Below, in pieces: positions 1 to 6,794 of a stretch of DNA of 15,161 nt. The notes under the pieces were generated by a model that worked only from the letters and a program-made list of their open reading frames with translations, did no database searches and was not told the DNA's origin. The DNA comes from Cloacibacterium caeni_C (GTDB lineage Bacteria; Bacteroidota; Bacteroidia; Flavobacteriales; Weeksellaceae), in the NCBI GenBank assembly GCA_002422665.1, contig DITA01000065.1, positions 1-15,161 on the forward strand, read 5' to 3'. A program made the translations under genes and the position numbers. Position 1 is the stretch's first letter, and each line of letters starts with the position of its first letter.

Positions 1-338
1 ATTATGCAGCACATCAACCGAATAACGACTTAGGAATAATTTCGCCTACAGCAGCTATTTCGGATTTGCCTTATACGCCTACAGAAAGCATGAATTTTTT
101 AAGATTTTTATACAATGAAAATTATAAAAAATACATCGGTGTTGCAGGACCTTATGATGCATATTCTGTACATTACAATTGGGTTACTCCAAGATATTTA
201 GCAATAGACCAGGGAACAATCGCGCCGATGGTAGAAAATCATCGTTCGGCATTTTTGTGGCAATTGTTTATGAATGCTCCAGATGTAAAACAAGGTTTAC
301 TGAAATTAGGTTTCCATTCTACTCAATATGGATTCTAA
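1..338 (+). CDS. GH144 / glucoamylase-like glycoside hydrolase, C-terminal part (5' end outside window)
   Basis: The reading frame is already open at the left edge (first full codon at base 3), so this is the last 111 residues of a longer protein. It aligns end to end with the C-terminus of the next gene at roughly two-thirds identity. Shared blocks include AAHQP, the PTAA-x-S segment, ESMNFLRF, TPRYLAIDQGTIAPM and LFMNAP. These are hallmarks of the 'glucoamylase-like' family (Pfam PF10091, CAZy GH144), whose characterised members hydrolyse beta-1,2-glucans. It differs from its paralogue by a one-codon deletion after HY (HYNW against HYDNW) and by a one-residue insertion near YKKYIGV. It ends without a T9SS-type C-terminal sorting domain. 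It is probably co-transcribed with the next gene, with 34 bp between them and no terminator. The family call is firm. The substrate is inferred. Confidence 0.85.
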   Translation, partial: YAAHQPNNDLGIISPTAAISDLPYTPTESMNFLRFLYNENYKKYIGVAGPYDAYSVHYNWVTPRYLAIDQGTIAPMVENHRSAFLWQLFMNAPDVKQGLLKLGFHSTQYGF

Positions 339-372
339 AAATTCATTCAAATAGGTTTAATTATTAATAAAA

Positions 373-1749
373 ATGAAAAAAATAATCATATTTCTTTTTG
401 CAAGTTTCATGCTGAGTTCTTGTCAGTCTCAAAAAACCGTGACAGAGAGCAAGAATACAGAAACTTCAAAATTAACAGACGAACAATTAATGGATAAGGT
501 TCAAAAAGATGCACTCAAATATTTTTGGGAATATGCAGAGCCCAATTCATTGCTCGGAAGAGAACGCTATCACGAAGACAATATCTATCCTCAAAATGAT
601 AAACATGTAGTGACTACAGGTGGTTCAGGTTTTGGTTTAGCCACCGTTTTGGTAGGAGTAGAAAGAGGTTTTATTCCAAGAAATGAAGCTGTAAAAAGAC
701 TCAATACCATGATGGATTTCTTAGCGAAAGCAGATCGTTTTCATGGAGCTTGGAGTCATTGGATTAATGGAGAAACTGGGAAAGTAGTTCCTTTTGGCAG
801 AAAAGACAATGGTGGAGATTTAGTTGAAACCGCTTTTCTCACTTCAGGGATTTTGATGGTTCGCGAATATTTTAAAGGTGGTAATGCAGAAGAAAAAGCA
901 TTGGCTCAAAAATGTGATGAACTTTGGAAAGGAATCGAATGGAATTGGTACACCAAAGGTGGCGAAAAAGTGTTGTATTGGCATTGGTCACCAGAATATC
1001 AGTGGGAAATGAATTTTCCATTACAAGGTTATAACGAATGTTTGATTACTTATATTTTAGCGGCTTCATCGCCTACTCATGCTATAGATGCAGAAACTTA
1101 TTATCAAGGTTGGACTAGAAACGGAACTTACCTTACTGATAAGTCTAAGTACGGACTTCCGCTTTATGTAAAACACAATTATTCTGAGGAATATGGAGGT
1201 CCTTTATTTTGGGCACATTATTCGTACATTGGTTTAGACCCAACTGGTTTAAGTGATAAACTCATCAAAAATTATTTTGATTTGAATAAAAATCAAGTAC
1301 TCATTGATTATAAATATTGTGTAGAAAATCCTAAAAATTGGAAAGGTTACGGCGAAAATTATTGGGGACTTACCGCAAGTTACACCAGAAATAATGATGG
1401 TGGAGTAGGTTATACCGCACATCAACCTACAGAAGATAGAGGCGTGATTACGCCAACTGCTGCTTTGAGTAGTTTTCCGTATTCGCCGAAAGAATCGATG
1501 AATTTTTTAAGATTTATGTATACGCAGAAACCAGAATTTATTGGTAGTGCAGGTCCTTTTGATGCGACTTCTATTCATTATGATAATTGGTTTACGCCAC
1601 GTTATTTGGCTATCGACCAAGGAACGATAGCTCCGATGATTGAAAATTACAGAACAGGTTTCCTTTGGAAGTTGTTTATGAACGCACCAGAAATCAAACA
1701 AGGGCTTAAAAAGCTAGAATTCAAATCAGAGAAGTATAACATTAAATAA
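373..1749 (+). CDS. GH144 / glucoamylase-like glycoside hydrolase, lipoprotein
   Basis: This is a complete 458-residue protein. It begins with a lipoprotein signal peptide (MKKIIIFLFASFMLSSC) whose LSSC lipobox predicts lipidation at Cys17, so the mature enzyme is membrane-anchored in the periplasm or at the cell surface. The rest is one (alpha/alpha)6-barrel-type domain of the PF10091/GH144 family. Visible conserved blocks are TTGGSGFGLA (81-90), GGDLVETAFL (147-156), GYNECLITYILA (219-230), NYWGLTAS (329-336), GVGYTAHQP (344-352) and YLAIDQGTIAP (411-421). Characterised GH144 enzymes are endo- or exo-acting beta-1,2-glucanases. 'Glucoamylase' is a historical label without support for alpha-glucan activity here. 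The ATG at 373 is chosen because it starts the signal peptide directly. The paralogue upstream and the secreted esterase 2 bp downstream suggest the tail of a polysaccharide utilisation locus whose SusC/SusD genes would lie left of the window. Confidence 0.88.
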   Translation: MKKIIIFLFASFMLSSCQSQKTVTESKNTETSKLTDEQLMDKVQKDALKYFWEYAEPNSLLGRERYHEDNIYPQNDKHVVTTGGSGFGLATVLVGVERGFIPRNEAVKRLNTMMDFLAKADRFHGAWSHWINGETGKVVPFGRKDNGGDLVETAFLTSGILMVREYFKGGNAEEKALAQKCDELWKGIEWNWYTKGGEKVLYWHWSPEYQWEMNFPLQGYNECLITYILAASSPTHAIDAETYYQGWTRNGTYLTDKSKYGLPLYVKHNYSEEYGGPLFWAHYSYIGLDPTGLSDKLIKNYFDLNKNQVLIDYKYCVENPKNWKGYGENYWGLTASYTRNNDGGVGYTAHQPTEDRGVITPTAALSSFPYSPKESMNFLRFMYTQKPEFIGSAGPFDATSIHYDNWFTPRYLAIDQGTIAPMIENYRTGFLWKLFMNAPEIKQGLKKLEFKSEKYNIK

Positions 1750-1751
1750 AT

Positions 1752-2462
1752 ATGAAGATGAAATTCATTTTAAAAATCACGGCATTACTTGCATTTGGCT
1801 TTCTCAGTCAAGCAAATGCTCAAGAAATAAAAGCAGAATTCAAGAAAGAAGTAAAAGTAGAAAAAAATATTTCCTATGTTTTTGATTATCCTCAAAACAC
1901 TAAAGGAAATGTTCCGTTGATTGTTTTTTTACACGGTTCTGGCGAAAGAGGAACCAATTTAGAAATGGTAAAAGCGCACAGTCCGTTTACCTATAAAAAT
2001 TTAATGCAGGAACCTGTGGCAATTCTTGCGCCGCAATGTCCCGAAAATATGTGGTGGGATACACAAGCCGTTTATTTTTTGATTCAGGAAATCGTGCAGA
2101 AATATAAAATAGATGCTTCTAGAATTTACCTTACAGGTTTATCTATGGGAGGTTGGGGAACATTGAAATTGGCAGGAGAACATCCTGAAACGTTTGCAGC
2201 AGTAGCTTCTGTTTGTGCACCTACAGACAGAGTAATGCTTGCCAATATCCACAATTATAAAGATATGAACCTTAAAATTTATCATGGCGCAATGGATGAT
2301 GTGGTGTTGCCAGAAAACGCGACTAATTTTTGGATGAAAGTTCACCCGATTAATCCAAAAGCAGAACTCATTATCTTCCCGAATGATAATCACAATTCTT
2401 GGGATTCTACTTATTCTAATCCAGAATTTTACAAGTGGCTTCTCTCACAGAAAAAGAAATAA
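1752..2462 (+). CDS. Secreted alpha/beta-hydrolase esterase (phospholipase/carboxylesterase type)
   Basis: A 236-residue protein starts 2 bp after the preceding stop, so it is almost certainly in the same operon. A type I signal peptide (MKMKFILKITALLAFGFLSQ, then ANA) predicts cleavage before Gln24, giving a periplasmic or secreted enzyme. The fold signature is clear: oxyanion-hole segment FLHGSGERG (59-67), nucleophile elbow GLSMGG with Ser131, probable acid Asp182 in HGAMDDVV, and His214 in NDNHNSW. This fits the predicted carboxylesterase / CE1-like group often found in glycan loci, where such enzymes remove acyl or aryl esters from polysaccharides. Placement beside two GH144 proteins supports a glycan-processing job, but the ester substrate cannot be read from the sequence. 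An ATG at 1758 is an alternative start that would shorten the signal peptide by two residues. Confidence 0.85.
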   Translation: MKMKFILKITALLAFGFLSQANAQEIKAEFKKEVKVEKNISYVFDYPQNTKGNVPLIVFLHGSGERGTNLEMVKAHSPFTYKNLMQEPVAILAPQCPENMWWDTQAVYFLIQEIVQKYKIDASRIYLTGLSMGGWGTLKLAGEHPETFAAVASVCAPTDRVMLANIHNYKDMNLKIYHGAMDDVVLPENATNFWMKVHPINPKAELIIFPNDNHNSWDSTYSNPEFYKWLLSQKKK

Positions 2463-2477
2463 ACGTTTTACAAATAA

Positions 2478-2505
2478 AAACCCCTCCAAATTTTTGGAGG
2501 GGTTT
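2478..2505. terminator. Bidirectional intrinsic terminator between convergent operons
   Basis: A 13-bp perfect stem (AAACCCCTCCAAA pairing with TTTGGAGGGGTTT) with a 2-nt centre (2491-2492) begins 15 bp after the esterase stop. It is GC-rich in the middle, followed by a T-rich stretch on the plus strand and preceded by A-rich sequence that gives a T tract on the minus strand. It therefore probably ends both the rightward glycan operon and the leftward ATPase/RloB operon. Confidence 0.85.
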
Positions 2506-2555
2506 GTTATTTTATAGAATAAGTCACGGATTGAAAATCTGAGACATCGGATTAT

Positions 2556-3254
2556 TTACTTTTTGCTGATGTTCTGTTTTAGCATCATTTTTTTTAGCTT
2601 GTCTAATTGAGTTTTTACAAATGGGAGTATTTTTGTCCCAAGTAAATGTGCTTCTGTAGAATATAACTTCGGCTGATTTTGTTCAACTTCAAAATTTTTG
2701 ATGGAGTTTTGTATTGCAGTTTCTAGTTCAATTGGCATTTTTCTACTGTCAAATCCGCCTTTAATCTTAGTGTTGACAAAATTCTTGAATCCTTTTGAAT
2801 TTGCCACTTCATTAGCATTCGGCTTAATGTCATATACGTGATAATAAAACCAAAGTTCAAAGCAAGGATTGCTTTGAACTACAGTCCATGGATTTAAATT
2901 TGTGTTTTTAGAAGCACAGTATTCCCTTAATTCAAGGATTTTATTCCCTTCATTCCATCTGTCTGTATCTATGGCAAACCAAACCTCATCTTTGTATTCA
3001 GAGCTTAATTTAAATTTTGCTAATGTTAAGTTGTTCCCAAAAAATAGAAACTCGGCATTTTCTTTAAGTTTTATTGGGTCGGATTGCCCATTAATATTCG
3101 GAATAGGAATAATGTCGATATTTGAAGAGAATCCTTGAAAGTATTTAAAATATCTAATTTCGGTCTCTTCGCCCTCGCAAAAAATGTAAATTTTTTTAGC
3201 GTCTTTCTTAGGTTCAACCTTTTCGTAAACCTTGCTTCTAGTTAGATACTTCAT
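2556..3254 (-). CDS. RloB-like Toprim-type protein, AbiLii-like effector of a defence pair
   Basis: This 232-residue protein has the RloB-like (PF13707) pattern in order: an N-terminal acidic motif IFCEGEETE (24-32), FAIDTDRW (93-100) with Asp96 and Asp98, SNPCFELWFYYH (128-139), and a late STEAHLLG (199-206). The conserved Glu followed by DxD matches the metal-binding layout of Toprim nucleases. In abortive-infection modules such as AbiL (AbiLi/AbiLii) and in RloA/RloB pairs, the partner ATPase is thought to sense infection and the RloB protein to be the effector. Its ATG overlaps the upstream ATPase gene by 17 bp in another frame, so translation is probably coupled. No signal peptide or membrane segment is visible, so it should be cytoplasmic. 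The length is typical of the family and nothing looks broken. Family assignment is strong. Nuclease action and defence role are inferred. Confidence 0.85.
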   Translation of the reverse strand: MKYLTRSKVYEKVEPKKDAKKIYIFCEGEETEIRYFKYFQGFSSNIDIIPIPNINGQSDPIKLKENAEFLFFGNNLTLAKFKLSSEYKDEVWFAIDTDRWNEGNKILELREYCASKNTNLNPWTVVQSNPCFELWFYYHVYDIKPNANEVANSKGFKNFVNTKIKGGFDSRKMPIELETAIQNSIKNFEVEQNQPKLYSTEAHLLGTKILPFVKTQLDKLKKMMLKQNISKK

Positions 3255-4596
3255 ACTTATGCCAATTTAAATCATGAAGGTTTGATAAAAAAGGAATTCC
3301 ACCATAACGTCCATTTAAGTAACCATTTTCAATATTTGCAGTATTGTGAATATTGTATTCACTTAATGAATAAATTCTAGAAGAACCGTCAATATCTTTT
3401 TGTGCGAACCAAATTTCATCTGTTCTTAAAATCTCTTGATCTAGGAGGCAGGATTCGTGAGTCGTAAATATTAGTTGGCCTTTTGCGGATTCATCTAAAG
3501 ATATTTTTGTAATTATTTCTTTAATTGTGATAGGGTGTATACTTCTCTCAATCTCGTCAATTAAGTATACTCTATCTTCATTAATAATATCATTAAGAGC
3601 AGGTATGTAGTCTATTAATCGTTTGGTTCCATCTGATTCCATTCCTACAGAAAATTCTACTTCAGAGCCATTGTCATTTAAATGATTAGTAATAAGTCTT
3701 TTAACGAAAATCTTTCCATCTTCATAAATTAAAGTAGCTTCTTCACCTGTTTCGGAGTGGGTTATAACAGAGAGAGCATCAGGTGATTTTTTTAAGTCTT
3801 CAGTAAGAGTTTTGATTTTTTTATTGTCTAAATCTTCAAAAAAATCTTCAATTCTTTTCTTCTGAACATTGATTTTAGAAATTCCAGTGTTCAAGGTTGG
3901 GATTAAGTTATTTGCAAAATCTTTTAAACTTGGTTTTGTGTCCAAAATTTGAGCTATTCCACCAGGTTTAGCGTCTGGCTTAATAATAACTAAAGTAGAA
4001 TCAAACCAGTTATGTGAATTGTCTATGTCTGGGAATTCACCTTTATATTTTGAATTAAGGAATGAAATAAGAAGTTCATCTTTTTGAAGTAATTTTTCAG
4101 CTAAAACTTCTATAAATAATTTGTTTTTTTCGTCTGCTTCATATTCGTTGTAGAAATTAATAGTTTGAGTGCCATTCTCTACATTTCTGTCAAATATTAA
4201 AGTGTCTGAATCTTTTCTGCTTTCAGCTAAATATTCATTTAAAATAACGCCTGAATCAAATGAAATTGAATAATAATAGATTTTAGTGTTTGCGTAGAAT
4301 TCTATTCCTAACGAGATGGGTTCGTTACTGTTTTTATCACTTAATTTAAATTTAATATCTTCTACATCAGGAATTAATTTTCCGTTTTCAATCATTGATT
4401 CTAACAGTGAAATTGATTTAATGAAATTAGATTTACCAGAACCATTTGCCCCATACATTGCGGTTAAACGTAAAAATTCTACATCATTCTTTATAACTTT
4501 ATGATGTTGTAAACGTTGGGTTTTATTTGGGAATAAGTTGAACTCTGTCTCTTCTTTGAAAGAGAAAATATTTTTTGCAACAAATCTAATTAACAT
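3238..4596 (-). CDS. AAA/ABC-type ATPase of an AbiL / RloA-like defence pair
   Basis: This is a 452-residue cytoplasmic ATPase. It opens with LIRFVAKNIFSFKEE, the usual start of OLD/RecF-like AAA_15/AAA_21 ATPases. Walker A is GANGSGKS (49-56, Lys55). An ABC-signature-like SDGTKR lies at 321-326. Walker B is YLIDEIE (344-350, Asp347/Glu348), and the switch histidine is in FTTHES (377-382, His380). It ends with the YLNGRYGGIP motif (426-435) that recurs in ATPases paired with RloB or similar partners. The middle (about 120-315) is the variable insert between the two ATPase halves. It is the first gene of a minus-strand operon and overlaps the RloB-like gene by 17 bp. Related two-gene systems include AbiL and, more distantly, PARIS and OLD-family pairs. 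RloB as partner points to the AbiL/RloAB type. No restriction-modification genes are next to it. The ATG at 4594-4596 sits 8 bp downstream of a palindromic site. Confidence 0.85.
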   Translation of the reverse strand: MLIRFVAKNIFSFKEETEFNLFPNKTQRLQHHKVIKNDVEFLRLTAMYGANGSGKSNFIKSISLLESMIENGKLIPDVEDIKFKLSDKNSNEPISLGIEFYANTKIYYYSISFDSGVILNEYLAESRKDSDTLIFDRNVENGTQTINFYNEYEADEKNKLFIEVLAEKLLQKDELLISFLNSKYKGEFPDIDNSHNWFDSTLVIIKPDAKPGGIAQILDTKPSLKDFANNLIPTLNTGISKINVQKKRIEDFFEDLDNKKIKTLTEDLKKSPDALSVITHSETGEEATLIYEDGKIFVKRLITNHLNDNGSEVEFSVGMESDGTKRLIDYIPALNDIINEDRVYLIDEIERSIHPITIKEIITKISLDESAKGQLIFTTHESCLLDQEILRTDEIWFAQKDIDGSSRIYSLSEYNIHNTANIENGYLNGRYGGIPFLSNLHDLNWHKYEVSN

Positions 4597-4604
4597 AACT
4601 TAAC

Positions 4605-4619
4605 CGTTAAAATTTAACG
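4605..4619. promoter_or_regulatory. Palindromic operator-like site, copy 1
   Basis: The 15-bp sequence CGTTAAAATTTAACG is a perfect palindrome with 7-bp arms around one central base. It lies 8 bp upstream of the ATPase start codon and directly abuts the -7 box at 4620-4627, so it would cover that promoter's start site. The same 15-mer recurs at 4678-4692. It is probably a binding site for a dimeric regulator. No candidate regulator gene is in the window. Confidence 0.55.
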
Positions 4620-4627
4620 CAAATATA
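4620..4627 (-). promoter_or_regulatory. Second -7 box close to the ATPase gene
   Basis: On the minus strand this reads TATATTTG, a perfect match to the Bacteroidota -7 consensus TAnnTTTG. No TTG is found at the usual 17-23 bp upstream, so on its own it may be weak or need an activator. The start site would fall inside the adjoining palindrome, leaving a leader of about 15-20 nt. Confidence 0.4.
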
Positions 4628-4650
4628 TGCTTTTATAATTATAAAAAGCA
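4628..4650. repeat. Imperfect inverted repeat in the defence-operon leader
   Basis: TGCTTTTATAA and TTATAAAAAGCA are reverse complements except for one extra A in the right arm (arms 11 and 12 nt, touching at the centre). It lies directly upstream of the second -7 box. It could be another protein-binding site or a weak RNA hairpin in a transcript from the distal promoter. Confidence 0.4.
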
Positions 4651-4674
4651 GCTATTTAATAAAAAACGCATAAC

Positions 4675-4695
4675 AAACGTTAAAATTTAACGTTT
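4675..4695. promoter_or_regulatory. Palindromic operator-like site, copy 2
   Basis: The core CGTTAAAATTTAACG (4678-4692) is identical to the site at 4605-4619. Here symmetry extends to 10-bp arms around one central base. The centres of the two copies are 73 bp apart, close to seven turns of B-DNA, so proteins bound at both would face the same side. The site lies in the transcribed leader if the distal promoter is used. Confidence 0.5.
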
Positions 4696-4704
4696 TTTTA
4701 ATTG

Positions 4705-4728
4705 GTTGCATTTTTCTAGGATTGCAAC
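4705..4728. repeat. Inverted repeat at the predicted 5' end of the defence mRNA
   Basis: GTTGCA at 4705-4710 and TGCAAC at 4723-4728 are reverse complements separated by 12 bp. The repeat starts within a few bases of the start site expected from the distal promoter at 4736-4767. It could be an operator or a 5'-terminal stem-loop of the mRNA. Confidence 0.35.
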
Positions 4729-4735
4729 TAACACT

Positions 4736-4767
4736 CAAATATATGGAGGTTTCAATAAAAATAACAA
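4736..4767 (-). promoter_or_regulatory. Distal promoter of the ATPase/RloB operon
   Basis: Read on the minus strand there is a TTG (-33 box, 4765-4767), a 21-bp spacer, then TATATTTG (4736-4743). This matches the flavobacterial promoter pattern TTG-N17-23-TAnnTTTG. Transcription would start near 4730 and give a leader of about 130 nt before the ATPase ATG. The spacer contains most of a 16-mer also found in the gcvH promoter. Confidence 0.55.
4740..4755 (-). repeat. 16-bp promoter-associated motif, copy A
   Basis: Minus-strand TTGAAACCTCCATATA differs at a single base from TTGCAACCTCCATATA at 15103-15118. Both copies overlap predicted promoters and both point in the direction of transcription. 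Confidence 0.45.
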
Positions 4768-4785
4768 AAAGAAATTTTTTTATAA

Positions 4786-4805
4786 AATCCTTCTCTTGTA
4801 AGATT
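4786..4805 (-). terminator. Possible weak terminator of the acyl-CoA synthetase gene
   Basis: On the minus strand AATCTT and AAGGATT can form a six-pair stem with one G-U pair, a 7-nt loop and a short T run after it. It lies about 40 bp past the synthetase stop codon. It is AT-rich and weak. It is listed because no better terminator is visible before the defence-operon promoter. Confidence 0.3.
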
Positions 4806-4847
4806 CTTTCGATCTAATTTTTTTAATCTATATAAAATGCACACTTT

Positions 4848-6620
4848 CTACGCATACATTCCTTCAATCAAGGCTTTGAATTTTTCTAGAATAATTTTAC
4901 GTTTTATTTTTAGGGTTGGAGTAATTTCTCCACGTTCTATGGTAAATTCTTCTGGTAAAAGTTTGAACTTTTTAATTTTTTCAAAACTTGCAAATTCCTT
5001 TTGAATATCATTCACTACTTTTTCAAAAGTTTCTTTAATGAAAGGTGTTTCCAGTAATTTTTTCTTTTCTTCTATATTCAGAGAAAGGTAATTTTTAAAT
5101 TCCTCGTATTTTTCCATCAAGGTTTCAAAATTAGGAACAATCACCGCAGAAACATAAGGTTTTCCTTCGGCAATTACCATGGCTTGTGCAATGTAAGGAT
5201 TGCTTTGTAATGGAATTTCTATACTTTGTGGTGCAATGTATTTTCCGTTAGAAGTTTTCATTAAATCCTTAATTCTATCGGTAATGTAGAGATTTCCTTC
5301 TTCGTCTATTCTACCAGCATCACCCGTTCTGAAATATCCATCTTCTGTGAAAACTTTAGCCGTTTCCTCTTCATTTTTGTAGTATCCTTTCATCACACCT
5401 TGGTATTTTACCAAGATTTCATCATCTGCTCCTATTTTAATTTCTACACCTGGTAGAGCTTTTCCTACGCTTCCGTACACATAATTTTTCGGAGGAAGTG
5501 CAGTAACTGTAGCAGTAGTTTCGGTAAGTCCATACCCTACAATCACAGGTAAACCAATGGCTGCAAAAAATTCTGAAATTTCTTTTTTCAGCATCGCTCC
5601 ACCACAAGGTAAAAACGAAAGATTTCCGCCCAATTCATTTTTAATTTTTCTGAAAACCAATTTGTCAAAGAAACTAAACTGTAATTGTAAACCAAACGGA
5701 ACTTTAGCGCCAGTTCTTTTTTTATCAGCTACTTTAGCGCCTACTTCCAAAGCTTTTTTGAAAAGTTTTTGTTTCGTAGGTGAAGAAGCTTCTATTTTTT
5801 TAACTAAAGTTTGATATACTTTTTCGTAGAATCTTGGTACGGCACACATTGCAGTTGGGTGAACATGTTTCAGCGTGTTCAAGATATTTTTTGGGTCTTC
5901 TAAAATGGCAACTTCACCACCTTGAGAAAGCACAAAAAGCGACCAACTTCTTTCGAAAATATGACTTAATGGTAAAAATGCCAATGATTTCATGTCGTAC
6001 AAATTGTCGAAACTGAAAAATTCTTTGTGTGCCACAACTACCGCTTTGAAACCACCATGTGTAAGCATCACACCTTTCGGAATTCCTGTAGTTCCAGAGG
6101 TGTAAAGAATGGTTGCTAAATCTTCATCGGTAATTTCGATGAGGTTTCTTTCCGTAGCAAAATGCTTGATAAAATCTGGGAAATAGGTAATGTTTTCGGC
6201 TTCGTCTTTTATCACATGAGACGTGAAAATATGTAATTTTTTGCCTAAATGTTTTTCGGCACTTTTCAGAATTTCAAGTTGAGGAGTATCTCCCACCAAA
6301 ATATGTTGCATTTCGGTTTGCTTGATGATATATTCGGTTTGGTCATAATTATTGGTGGCGTAAATGGGAATGGTAATCGCCCCCAACATTTGCACGGCAA
6401 CGTCAAAAATAATCCAATCTTTAGAATTTTGAGAAAAAACGCCTACACAATCTCCCTTTTTTACGTCTAGAGTATGTAATCCGTTTGCAGTTTGGCAAAC
6501 CATTGCCCAGAATTTTTTCCAGGTAAGAATCTCTATTTCGTCACCGTTTCTAAAGCTAAGAGCGGTTTTTTGTGGGAATTTTTTGGTGTTTTCTTCTAAA
6601 AGCTGAAGTAGGTTTTTCAT
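4848..6620 (-). CDS. Long-chain acyl-CoA synthetase (AMP-forming)
   Basis: This enzyme activates fatty acids to acyl-CoA through an acyl-adenylate, feeding lipid synthesis or beta-oxidation. It is a 590-residue adenylate-forming (ANL) enzyme with all core motifs. They are the P-loop YTSGTTGIPKG (173-183), LPLSHIFE (216-223), the adenine/acyl motif GYGLTETTA (362-370), YFRTGD (429-434), DRIKDLMKTSNGKYIAP (448-464), and the C-terminal PTLKIKR (568-574) with the likely catalytic Lys571. The linker and the 'NGKYIAPQ' form match FadD/FACS-like long-chain ligases better than acetyl-CoA synthetase. I start it at the ATG at 6618-6620. A longer frame can open at a TTG at 6657-6659, but that codon lies inside the predicted -7 box, and MKNLLQLLEENTKKFPQKTA is the usual N-terminus of these enzymes. 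It is divergent from the ruvA side and the first gene of its own transcript. Confidence 0.88.
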   Translation of the reverse strand: MKNLLQLLEENTKKFPQKTALSFRNGDEIEILTWKKFWAMVCQTANGLHTLDVKKGDCVGVFSQNSKDWIIFDVAVQMLGAITIPIYATNNYDQTEYIIKQTEMQHILVGDTPQLEILKSAEKHLGKKLHIFTSHVIKDEAENITYFPDFIKHFATERNLIEITDEDLATILYTSGTTGIPKGVMLTHGGFKAVVVAHKEFFSFDNLYDMKSLAFLPLSHIFERSWSLFVLSQGGEVAILEDPKNILNTLKHVHPTAMCAVPRFYEKVYQTLVKKIEASSPTKQKLFKKALEVGAKVADKKRTGAKVPFGLQLQFSFFDKLVFRKIKNELGGNLSFLPCGGAMLKKEISEFFAAIGLPVIVGYGLTETTATVTALPPKNYVYGSVGKALPGVEIKIGADDEILVKYQGVMKGYYKNEEETAKVFTEDGYFRTGDAGRIDEEGNLYITDRIKDLMKTSNGKYIAPQSIEIPLQSNPYIAQAMVIAEGKPYVSAVIVPNFETLMEKYEEFKNYLSLNIEEKKKLLETPFIKETFEKVVNDIQKEFASFEKIKKFKLLPEEFTIERGEITPTLKIKRKIILEKFKALIEGMYA

Positions 6621-6656
6621 TGGTATATATGGGAATTTTATGAATTGAATTTTCTC

Positions 6657-6688
6657 CAAAATTAAACAATATATAAGAATGATTCCAA
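6657..6688 (-). promoter_or_regulatory. Promoter of the acyl-CoA synthetase gene
   Basis: On the minus strand a TTG (6686-6688) is followed after 21 bp by TAATTTTG (6657-6664), matching TTG-N17-23-TAnnTTTG. The expected start site near 6650 leaves a leader of about 30 nt before the ATG at 6620. This also argues against the upstream TTG start codon. Confidence 0.55.
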
Positions 6689-6703
6689 TAAAATTTAGTT
6701 TAT

Positions 6704-6733
6704 TATCTTTGAGGTTTATTTTAAATAGATTTG
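6704..6733 (+). promoter_or_regulatory. Rightward -7 boxes, possible ancestral ruvA promoter
   Basis: Two plus-strand matches to TAnnTTTG occur: TATCTTTG at 6704-6711 and TAGATTTG at 6726-6733. A TTG at 6709-6711 is only 14 bp from the second box, shorter than usual, and the first lacks a clear -33 box. They sit just left of the transposase element. With the element removed, the ruvA ATG would lie only about 40-55 bp downstream. Confidence 0.4.
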
Positions 6734-6746
6734 AAGATAAATTTAT

Positions 6747-6772
6747 AGATTCCGTAGGAATCTTATCTGTGT
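6747..6772 (+). repeat. REP-like hairpin, outer class, left copy
   Basis: Stem AGATTCC, loop GTA, stem GGAATCT (7 bp), followed by the tail TATCTGTGT. It matches the right outer copy at 24 of 25 bases in inverted orientation, with the only difference in the loop. Confidence 0.75.
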
Positions 6773-6794
6773 AGAAGAATAGTGCAAAATTGAA

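Noticed and set aside
179..367. 62-codon plus-strand frame overlapping the first partial gene
   Set aside because: It is out of frame with the conserved GH144 C-terminus, which aligns well with its paralogue. There is no independent evidence for coding.
2139..2393. 84-codon minus-strand frame within the esterase gene
   Set aside because: It is a shadow of a gene with an intact catalytic triad and a signal peptide. The composition is atypical and there are no motifs.
4675..4699. Palindrome plus T run read as a rightward intrinsic terminator
   Set aside because: No plus-strand gene precedes it, the stem is almost all A-T and the perfect symmetry leaves a one-base loop. An identical palindrome without a T run occurs at 4605-4619, which favours a protein-binding site.
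6618..6659. Longer acyl-CoA synthetase starting at TTG 6659 (13 extra residues)
   Set aside because: The TTG lies inside the predicted -7 box TAATTTTG, and the extra residues do not resemble the family N-terminus. The ATG at 6620 fits both promoter and protein.
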